From Burkholderia thailandensis E264 (lineage in GTDB: Bacteria; Pseudomonadota; Gammaproteobacteria; Burkholderiales; Burkholderiaceae): 64,000 nucleotides of DNA. Within the stretch, counting starts at the first letter, position 1, and each line of letters starts with the position of its first letter. Below are positions 57,749 to 64,000 of the stretch, piece after piece. The DNA is taken from positions 930,001 to 994,000 of the forward strand of contig NC_007651.1 in assembly GCF_000012365.1 (NCBI RefSeq). The letters are read 5' to 3'. A program made the translations under genes and the position numbers. The notes below the pieces were generated by a model. The model was given only the letters and a program-made list of their open reading frames with translations, was not told the DNA's origin and did no database searches.

Positions 57749-58267
57749 TCAGAACGTGACGGTGGCGGTGACGGTCGACTGGTAGGTATCGGGTTTCGGC
57801 GTCGTTTGGGCGGGCACCTGGCCGTACACGTTGAGCGTCTGCGCGGTGCCGTTGCCGGTGCCGCTCACCGTGTCGGTGCCGACCGTGTTGCCCCAGACCG
57901 TCGCGTGGCCCGAGTCCTGATAGAGCTGGAAGCCGACCGTCGTGCTGGTGTTGCCCGTCGTCGTGCCGGCGAGCAGGCGGCTCGAGACGGTCGAGCCGGA
58001 CACGCTGCCCGCGTCGAGCCCGACGTTGTAGGAGGTCGTGTTCGAGCAGGAGACGGACAGCGTCGTTTGCTGATTGACGGCCGTCGCGAGCACGCCGTTC
58101 GTGCCGAACGACAGCGCATTGGCGGAAATCGTACAGTTGGCCTGGACCGTCAGCGAGACGGTGAAGGTGGCCGTGGCGGTTGCGGCGGTTGCGGGACGGA
58201 ACGACGGCGTCGCGACGAGAATGGTGGCGGCGAGAGCCGACAATAGCGGGCGTTGAAGGGCATGCAT
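57749..58267 (-). CDS. spore coat U domain pilin, single domain
   Basis: This 172-residue secreted SCPU protein, the likely major pilin, has a signal peptide (to about TAA, residue 29). One Ig-like SCPU domain follows, with the cysteine pair in ANCTISANALSFG and LSVSCSNTTSY and the characteristic LYQDSGHATVWGNT and YGQVPAQTTPKPDTYQSTV. It is the first gene of a pilin-chaperone-usher unit. No sortase-like or lipid anchor is present. Confidence 0.9.
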   Translation of the reverse strand: MHALQRPLLSALAATILVATPSFRPATAATATATFTVSLTVQANCTISANALSFGTNGVLATAVNQQTTLSVSCSNTTSYNVGLDAGSVSGSTVSSRLLAGTTTGNTSTTVGFQLYQDSGHATVWGNTVGTDTVSGTGNGTAQTLNVYGQVPAQTTPKPDTYQSTVTATVTF

Positions 58268-58680
58268 CGCAATCGCTCCGTAGCTATGGTTGTTTTTTTG
58301 TCGCTGTTATGCCGAAAGCGTCGAACTATTAGGCGCGCCATTCAATGAGCGCGCGATAAGCCGAAGACATTCTTTTGCGTTCCTAATAAGCCTAGCCGAC
58401 GATTTCATTCCCGGCAACGGGAAAATAGCGGTTAATGATCGGGAGATAAACTGACGCATTGAACCCGATACACTGCCGAACGGCGACGGAAAATTCGTGA
58501 AAGCCGCACGGCCGCCGGCGGCCATCGGGCGCGGCCTGCCGGATACGGGCGATGCTTGAATGGCTTCATCGCGTATCAGTGTCGGTCGAGCTTCTTTTGG
58601 CCTATTGCCGTCAATCGAATGCACCGCGCGTCATGATGGTTATACTGAAGCCGGCCCGAATGCTTGAGATGCGTCAAAAA
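58268..58680. promoter_or_regulatory. divergent fimbrial promoter region
   Basis: This 413-base spacer between the two SCPU genes is notably AT-rich at 58270-58460. It has a T7 tract near 58290-58296 and several AT-rich elements (for example TTAATGATC at 58432-58440). It presumably carries the promoters of both fimbrial units, but no consensus pair stands out. An open frame from 58552 runs into the adhesin and might be a longer start. Confidence 0.5.
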
Positions 58681-59670
58681 ATGACGATAACGAATATCAG
58701 GCAGCGCGATTCGAAACAATGGCTGTTAGCGATGCTTCTCATGTGGCTGCTGGCCTGTCCGTGGGGAGCCGCGCGCGCCGAGACGTGCTCGGTCACGTCG
58801 CCCGCGCCGGATTTCGGCTCGGTCGATCCGATCACGCTCGCCGCCGTGTCGACGACCGCGACGATGACGGTCACGTGCACGTGGTCGGCCAGCACGTCGA
58901 CGCCGAACGTGCTCGTGTGCCTCAACCTCGGCAGCCCGCCGCCGCGCTATCTGACGAACGGGGCGAATCAGATGCAATATGACCTCTACCAGGATTCGGG
59001 GCACACGCTGAGCTGGGGCTCGACATATGACGGCACGACGCCGATCTCGTTCACGCTCGTGAAGCCCGGGTCCGGCACCACCGCGAACGCAAACGTCACG
59101 ATCTACGGCCAGATCGCGTCGAACCAGCCGACCGTGCCGACTGTCGGCAACGCAAGCACCGTCTATTCGCAGACGTTCGGCGGCACGCTGACGTCGCTCA
59201 ATTACAATTTCTATTCGCTGACGGCAACGCCATGTGCGTCGCAAGCGTCGGCAGGCACGTTTCCGTTCACAGTGAACGCGGCTGTCGTCAACAACTGCTT
59301 CATCAGCGCGACGGACGTCGCGTTCGGTTCGACGGGCTTGATCCAGAGCGCGCTGACGGCGACGGGCACGATCAGCGCGCAGTGCACGAACGGCGACGCG
59401 TTCCAGATCGCGCTGAACGGCGGCGCGAGCGGCAACGTCGCCGCGCGCGCGATGCAGCCCGCGGGTGGCGGCGGGGCGGTCAACTATCAGCTGTATTTGG
59501 ACGCCGCGCATTCGACGATCTGGGGCGACGGCACGGCCGGCACGTCGACGGCGACGGGAACGGGAAGCGGGCTGTCGCAGTCGCTCACCGTGTACGGCCA
59601 GGTGCCCGTGCAGACGACGCCCGCGCCGGGCACCTACAGCGACACGATCACCGCGACAATCACGTTCTGA
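58681..59670 (+). CDS. two-domain spore coat U protein, probable tip subunit
   Basis: This 329-residue exported protein has a signal peptide (LLAMLLMWLLACPWGAARA) and two tandem SCPU domains. Domain 1 runs to about residue 190 (YDLYQDSGHTLSWGS). Domain 2 covers the rest (NCFISATDVAFGSTG; YQLYLDAAHSTIWGDG; YGQVPVQTTPAPGTYSDT). In the Csu system of Acinetobacter the two-domain SCPU protein CsuE is the tip adhesin, so this divergent gene probably supplies the tip here. The start is uncertain: ATG 58681 is chosen, 58660 and 58552 are possible, and none has a strong ribosome site. Confidence 0.85.
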   Translation: MTITNIRQRDSKQWLLAMLLMWLLACPWGAARAETCSVTSPAPDFGSVDPITLAAVSTTATMTVTCTWSASTSTPNVLVCLNLGSPPPRYLTNGANQMQYDLYQDSGHTLSWGSTYDGTTPISFTLVKPGSGTTANANVTIYGQIASNQPTVPTVGNASTVYSQTFGGTLTSLNYNFYSLTATPCASQASAGTFPFTVNAAVVNNCFISATDVAFGSTGLIQSALTATGTISAQCTNGDAFQIALNGGASGNVAARAMQPAGGGGAVNYQLYLDAAHSTIWGDGTAGTSTATGTGSGLSQSLTVYGQVPVQTTPAPGTYSDTITATITF

Positions 59671-59695
59671 CGCGGTCCGCCCGGCTTCCGGCGGG

Positions 59696-59740
59696 CTCGG
59701 CTCGGCTCGGCCCGGCTCGGCCCGGCTCGGCCCGGCTCGG
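59696..59740 (+). repeat. pentanucleotide tandem repeat (CYCGG)9
   Basis: Nine pentamers of CTCGG or CCCGG run head to tail for 45 bases, 25 bases past the adhesin stop. The alternation of T and C gives a partial 10-base period. It is non-coding. Confidence 0.85.
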
Positions 59741-59806
59741 CGCGCGGCGGGACGCGGCGCGGCGGATCGTACGCGTGCGGCCGAAGGCAGGCGCGGTTTC
59801 GCGCCG

Positions 59807-60622
59807 TCAGGCGTCTTCCCGAACCAGCACGACGAGCTTCAGGTCATCGCGGTGCGCGGGCTTGAGCGTCATTTGCTGGTAGACGACGCGGCCTTCGCGC
59901 GGATGGTCGAACGCGCGTTCGCCGCCTTCGCGCTCGCCGACATCCTGCGACGCCCAGTAGTGCGCGAACGCGTCGCTTTCTGCGAGCAGCGAATCGATCA
60001 GCGCGCGGGTGGGCGCGTCGTTCAGATGGCGGATCGTGTCCGCGCGGAATTCGGCGACGAGCCGCCGCGCGCGCGTCTCCCAATCGACGATCAGCGCGCG
60101 CGCCGCGGGAGAGGCGAACGTGAAGCGCAGCAGGTTGCGCTCGTCGCGCTCGCCGTCGAGCCAGCCGGTGAAGAGCGCCGCGGCCGCGTCGTTCCACGCG
60201 AGCGCGTTCCATTGGCGGTCGAGCACGTACGCGGGCGTCGCGATCAGCTTCACGGCGGCGACGAGCGTATCCGGCACGTCGCTCGCCGCGAACTCGGGCT
60301 CGGCCGGATCACGCTGCGCGGCGAGCTCGAACAGATACGCGCGCTCGGCGCGCGACAGCCGCAGCGCGACCGCGATGCGCGCGAGCGCGTCGGCCGACGC
60401 CGACACTTCGCGGCCCTGCTCGATCCACGTGTACCAGGTCGGACTCACGCCGCAGAGCTGCGCGACTTCCTCGCGGCGCAGCCCGGGCGTGCGGCGTCGC
60501 GGGCCGGGCGGCAGGCCGACTGCCTGCGGCGTCAGCCGCTCGCGATGCGCGCGGATGAACTCGCCGAGCGCGCGGGCGGGCGTGGAATCGAGGGAAGACG
60601 GCGGGGCGGGCGGACGGCTCAT
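59807..60622 (-). CDS. helix-turn-helix regulator with MmyB-like ligand domain
   Basis: This 271-residue repressor-type protein has an N-terminal XRE helix-turn-helix (LRREEVAQLCGVSPTWYTWI, then GREVSASADALARIAVALRL). The MmyB-like C-terminal domain (VLDRQWNALAWNDAAAALFT, RHLNDAPTRALI) binds fatty acids or other hydrophobic ligands in relatives. It is divergent from a methyltransferase gene with a palindrome between them, so it probably represses it and itself. Confidence 0.9.
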   Translation of the reverse strand: MSRPPAPPSSLDSTPARALGEFIRAHRERLTPQAVGLPPGPRRRTPGLRREEVAQLCGVSPTWYTWIEQGREVSASADALARIAVALRLSRAERAYLFELAAQRDPAEPEFAASDVPDTLVAAVKLIATPAYVLDRQWNALAWNDAAAALFTGWLDGERDERNLLRFTFASPAARALIVDWETRARRLVAEFRADTIRHLNDAPTRALIDSLLAESDAFAHYWASQDVGEREGGERAFDHPREGRVVYQQMTLKPAHRDDLKLVVLVREDA

Positions 60623-60713
60623 CTGGGTCGAATCGGCAATGCGTGAGAACGAACGGAAATGCGGCGCTCCGGCCGACAGGCTGGTGGAGCGGATACCAGG
60701 ATAATTGCTTGGC

Positions 60714-60742
60714 TTGTACCGGTACCAATCGGACTCTATTGT
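60714..60742 (+). promoter_or_regulatory. methyltransferase promoter overlapped by a palindromic operator
   Basis: A -35-like TTGTAC (60714-60719) and TATTGT (60737-60742) are 17 bases apart. The perfect palindrome GTACCGGTAC (60716-60725), in the context TTGTACCGGTACCAA, overlaps the -35. A minus-strand TTGGTA with an AATTAT about 16 bases on could be the regulator's own promoter through the same site. Confidence 0.6.
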
Positions 60743-60809
60743 AGCGGCTCATGACGGCCGACGCAGTCGGCCGGCCGCCTCAGATCCCCACGTGACAAGG
60801 AGTTCGCCG

Positions 60810-61565
60810 ATGAAGCATCACGATCGCGTTGCCGCCGCGTTCGGCACGACCGCATCCGCCTATTTGACGAGCGCCGTCCATGCGACGGGCGCCGATCTCG
60901 ACACGCTTGCCGCCGAGATCGGCGCGACGCCCGGCGCGCGCGTGCTGGATCTCGGCTGCGGCGCGGGCCACGCGAGCTTCGCCGCCGCGCGCGGCGGCGC
61001 GACCGAGGTGATCGCGTACGACCTCGCGCCGCAGATGCTCGCGACGGTCGAGGCGGCGGCGCGAGAGCGCGGCCTCGCGAGCGTGCGAATCGAGCAGGGC
61101 GCGGCCGAGCGCTTGCCGTTCGCCGATGCGTCGTTCGACTGGATCGTGAGCCGGATGAGCGCGCACCACTGGCGCGACGTGCCGCGCGCGCTCGCCGAAG
61201 CGCGCCGCGTGCTGAAGCCGGGCGGCCGCGCGCTGTTCGTCGACATCGCGGGCGCCGATCATCCGCTCGTCGACACGCATCTGCAAACGGTGGAGGTGTT
61301 GCGCGACGCGTCGCATGTGCGCGATTACCGCGCGGACGAGTGGCTCGCGTTCTTTGCGCGGGCGGGCTTCGTCGCGCGGGTGCGCGAGCGCTGGCGCCTG
61401 TCGATCGGGTTCGACGGCTGGGTCGCGCGCATGAGGACGCCCGACGTGCGTGCGAACGCGATCCGCGCGTTGTGGGCGGACGCGCCGGACGAGGTGCGCG
61501 CGTATTTCGACGTGCAGCCGGACGGCTCGTTCAAGCTCGATGCGTTGATGATCGACGCGCGTTGA
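60810..61565 (+). CDS. class I SAM-dependent methyltransferase (UbiE-like)
   Basis: This 251-residue methyltransferase has motif I VLDLGCGAGHASF, motif II region FADASFDWIVSRMSAHHW and motif III region RVLKPGGRALFVDIAG. It fits the Methyltransf_11 small-molecule group. The ATG has an AAGGAG site 7 bases upstream, and the leader contains the palindrome-overlapped promoter of the divergent MmyB-type regulator. The substrate is unknown. Confidence 0.9.
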   Translation: MKHHDRVAAAFGTTASAYLTSAVHATGADLDTLAAEIGATPGARVLDLGCGAGHASFAAARGGATEVIAYDLAPQMLATVEAAARERGLASVRIEQGAAERLPFADASFDWIVSRMSAHHWRDVPRALAEARRVLKPGGRALFVDIAGADHPLVDTHLQTVEVLRDASHVRDYRADEWLAFFARAGFVARVRERWRLSIGFDGWVARMRTPDVRANAIRALWADAPDEVRAYFDVQPDGSFKLDALMIDAR

Positions 61566-61570
61566 GGCGG

Positions 61571-61600
61571 CGGCGAAGGGCGGCGAAGGGCGGCGAAGGG
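61571..61600 (+). repeat. 3-copy decamer repeat (CGGCGAAGGG)
   Basis: Three exact copies of CGGCGAAGGG lie just after the methyltransferase stop. They are non-coding and near the ppc terminator. Confidence 0.9.
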
Positions 61601-61749
61601 CGAGCCGGGAGAAGCCGGCCCGGTTCGGTCGCGCAAGCCGTGCGCCGGCTCGCGTGATCGCCGTTGCCGCGCGGCGGCGGCCGCGTCGCGCCGATCGCAA
61701 GTCTCGCCGCCGCGCGAGCGCCTCCGTCCGAGCCGTCCGGCCACAGTAA

Positions 61750-61774
61750 AACGGCCGCGCTCGCGCGCGGCCGT
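61750..61774 (-). terminator. terminator after ppc
   Basis: A 10-bp stem (ACGGCCGCGC 61751-61760 with 61765-61774) has a 4-base loop. On the minus strand it is followed by TTTACTG. It lies between convergent methyltransferase and ppc genes. Confidence 0.7.
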
Positions 61775-61840
61775 CTTCGTTTCGATGCGGGACCCCGCGC
61801 CCGGCGCGACGCCGTCCGCGCGAGCGAGGCCCGCTCGCGC

Positions 61841-64000
61841 TCAGCCCGTATTGCGCAGGCCGGCCGCGATCCCGTTGATCGTCAGGTGGATCCCGCGCCG
61901 CAGCCGCGCGTTCGTGTCGCCCGCGCGGTGCCGCTTGATCAGCTCGACCTGCAGGTGGTTCAGCGGATCGAGGTACGGGAAGCGGTTCTTGATCGAGCGC
62001 GCGAGGAGCGGATTCGCGGCGAGCCGAGCTTGCGCGCCGGTGATCTCGGCGAGCGCGCTCGCCGTGCGGTGCCATTCGGCGACGATCCGCTCGAACACGT
62101 GCTTGCGCAGCTTCTTGTCGGCGACGAGCTGCGCGTAGCGCGACGCGACTGCGAGATCGGTCTTCGCGAGCACCATGTCCATGTTCGACAGCAGGTTCGC
62201 GAAGAACGGCCAGGTCTTGTTCATCTTCCTGAGCAGCGCGACGCGCTTGCCGCGCTCGGCCGCGTCCGGCGCGCCGTCGAGATACGCGGCTACCGCGCCG
62301 CCGAAGCCGTACCAGCCCGTCAGCAGCAGCCGGCACTGGCCCCACGAGAAACCCCACGGAATCGCGCGCAGATCCTCGATCTTGCGGTGCTTCGGGTCCT
62401 GCAGCTTGCGCGACGCGGGGCGGCTGCCGATGTTCAGCTCGGCGATCTCGGTGATCGGCGTCGACGAGAAGAAGTAGTCGGTAAAGCCGGGCGTCTCGTA
62501 GACGAGCGCGCGGTACGACGCCATCGCCGCATCGGACAGCGTCTGCATCGCCGCCTCGAACGCCGGCAACTGCTTCGGCGCGTTGCTGTGCGGCGCGAGC
62601 GTCGCCTCGAGCGTCGCGGCGACGACCGTCTCCAGATTGCGCCGGCCGATCTCGGGGTTCGCGAACTTGCTCGCGATCACCTCGCCCTGCTCGGTGAGCC
62701 GGATCTGGCCGTTCACCGTGCCGGGCGGCTGCGACAGAATCGCCTGATAGGTCGGGCCGCCGCCGCGGCCCACCGTGCCGCCGCGGCCGTGGAACAGGCG
62801 CAGCTTGATCCCGCGCTCGTGGAACAGATCGACGAGCGCCAGTTCCGCGCGGTAGAGCTCCCAGTTCGACGTGAGGAAGCCGCCGTCCTTGTTGCTGTCC
62901 GAATAGCCGAGCATCACTTCCTGCTCGTGGCCCTGGTGCGCGAGCAGCTCGCCCACGCCCGGCAGCGCGAAGAATTCGCGCATGATGTCGGACGCGTTGC
63001 GCAGGTCGGCGATCGTCTCGAAGAGCGGAATCACCATCAGGCCGTTGCGCGCGTTCGCGTGCGGCGCGCCGAGCGTGCCCTCGAAGAGGCCCGTTTCCTT
63101 CTGCAGCAGCAGCACTTCGACGAGGTCGCTCACCGTCTCGGTATGCGAAATGATGTAGTTGCGCACCGCGCGCGCGCCGAACTGCGCGCGGATCGCGTGC
63201 GCGCGCTCGAGCACGCCGAGCTCGCTCTTCGCGAGGTCCGAGTAGTCGAGATACGGCGAGCGCAGCGGCCGCGGGTCCGCGAGCGCCGCGAGCAGCACGC
63301 GCAGCTTGTCCGCTTCGGGCAGCGCCGCGTAGTCGGGCTCGACGCCGCCGCGCGCGAGCAGCTCGGCGATCACCGCTTCATGGATGTCCGAGCTTTGCCG
63401 CAAGTCGATGCTCGCGAGATGAAAGCCGTACACCTCGGCCGCGCGCATGAGCGGCGCGAGGCGCGGCGTCGCGAGCGATTCGCCGTGATGCACGGCGAGC
63501 GAATCGGTCAGCACGCGCAGGTCGGCCACGAATTCCTCGGCGTCCGCATACGGCGTGGCGCGCACGGGCGCGGCGCCGCGGCCCGCGCTCCTCACGGGCA
63601 CCGCGCCTTCGCCGAGCCGCACGCGCGCGCTTGCCGCAAGCCGCGTGTAGACGCCGATCAGCGCGCGGCGGTACGGCTCGTCGACGCGGTGCGGCGACTG
63701 GTCCGGCGACGCGGCCGCGAGCGCCTTCAGCGCGTCGCTCGCGCCGACGAGCAGGTTCGACACGGAGAGCTCCGCGCCCAGCTTGTGCACCTGTTCCAGG
63801 TAATGCTCGAAGATCACCGCCGCCTGGCGATTGATCGCCTCGTCGAGCGTCGCGGCGGTGACGTTCGGGTTGCCGTCGCGGTCGCCGCCGATCCAGCTGC
63901 CCATCTGGAAGAACGCCGGCACGCGCGCGGGCAGGCCGTGCTCGGCGAGCGCCTCCTCGATGTCCGTGTAGAGCGCGGGCAGCTCGTCGAGGAACGTCGC
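61841..64000 (-). CDS. ppc: phosphoenolpyruvate carboxylase Ppc, cut by the window edge
   Basis: This cytoplasmic enzyme carboxylates PEP to oxaloacetate to refill the TCA cycle. The visible part is the C-terminal 719 residues of a roughly 1000-residue protein; the reading frame stays open to base 64000, so the start is outside. Diagnostic motifs are [26 protein letters not shown] and [14 protein letters not shown], and the conserved C-terminal tail ends GLRNTG. A GTG at 63922 is internal, not the start. Confidence 0.97.
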   Translation of the reverse strand, partial: ATFLDELPALYTDIEEALAEHGLPARVPAFFQMGSWIGGDRDGNPNVTAATLDEAINRQAAVIFEHYLEQVHKLGAELSVSNLLVGASDALKALAAASPDQSPHRVDEPYRRALIGVYTRLAASARVRLGEGAVPVRSAGRGAAPVRATPYADAEEFVADLRVLTDSLAVHHGESLATPRLAPLMRAAEVYGFHLASIDLRQSSDIHEAVIAELLARGGVEPDYAALPEADKLRVLLAALADPRPLRSPYLDYSDLAKSELGVLERAHAIRAQFGARAVRNYIISHTETVSDLVEVLLLQKETGLFEGTLGAPHANARNGLMVIPLFETIADLRNASDIMREFFALPGVGELLAHQGHEQEVMLGYSDSNKDGGFLTSNWELYRAELALVDLFHERGIKLRLFHGRGGTVGRGGGPTYQAILSQPPGTVNGQIRLTEQGEVIASKFANPEIGRRNLETVVAATLEATLAPHSNAPKQLPAFEAAMQTLSDAAMASYRALVYETPGFTDYFFSSTPITEIAELNIGSRPASRKLQDPKHRKIEDLRAIPWGFSWGQCRLLLTGWYGFGGAVAAYLDGAPDAAERGKRVALLRKMNKTWPFFANLLSNMDMVLAKTDLAVASRYAQLVADKKLRKHVFERIVAEWHRTASALAEITGAQARLAANPLLARSIKNRFPYLDPLNHLQVELIKRHRAGDTNARLRRGIHLTINGIAAGLRNTG

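Overview
The window is a 64 kb piece of a high-GC betaproteobacterial chromosome. The B12 salvage set, the cys operon with a DUF934 gene, lptFG/pepA/holC, tamAB, and many simple-sequence repeats in GC-rich DNA all point to the Burkholderia pseudomallei/thailandensis group. That assignment rests on recognised protein families and gene order; no search was run. Almost all of the DNA is coding. I see no prophage, transposon, CRISPR array or tRNA, and no rRNA.

Region by region: (1) 1-4.7 kb is the assimilatory sulfate operon DUF934-cysH-cysD-cysN-cobA, ending at a strong terminator, with a convergent cbiX-type chelatase that could complete siroheme for sulfite reductase. (2) 5.1-10.2 kb holds lptG/lptF on the minus strand, diverging from pepA-holC-DUF2486. 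(3) 10.3-15 kb holds a small cytochrome c, ilvD with a divergent LysR regulator, lgt, a 14-copy heptamer repeat and a bidirectional terminator. (4) 15-17.4 kb holds a SIMPL protein, an EVE protein, 6S RNA, zapA and a ZapB-like coiled coil. (5) 17.6-29.7 kb is a cobalamin uptake and salvage locus. A cobalamin riboswitch leads btuB-btuC-btuD-cobT-cobS-cobC. A convergent set btuF-cobD-cbiB-cobU lies on the minus strand, and cobQ diverges from it. No corrin-ring synthesis genes are present. (6) 30-34.3 kb holds DoxX, an orphan ParA-like ATPase, panC/panD, scpA and DUF3460. (7) 34.5-40.4 kb is tamA-tamB.

(8) 40.5-42.5 kb is a two-gene operon with its own promoter: a His/Glu-rich protein that may be a haem-oxygenase-like di-metal oxidase, translationally coupled to an O-methyltransferase. 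(9) 42.7-54.2 kb holds metG, a glycine-zipper/OmpA lipoprotein, apbC, a SodC-like lipoprotein that has lost most metal ligands, dcd, an Orn/Lys/Arg decarboxylase, an LprI-family protein, a HAD phosphatase and argH. (10) 54.4-59.7 kb is a compact spore-coat-U type chaperone-usher fimbrial locus: pilin, chaperone and usher on one strand and a two-domain probable tip subunit diverging. (11) 59.8-61.6 kb holds an MmyB-type regulator diverging from a methyltransferase, with a palindrome on the -35 box. (12) ppc runs off the right edge.

The best leads for new biology are the oxidase-like/methyltransferase pair, the metal-ligand-depleted SodC-like lipoprotein, and the variable (Ala-Asn)14 leader of CobQ.
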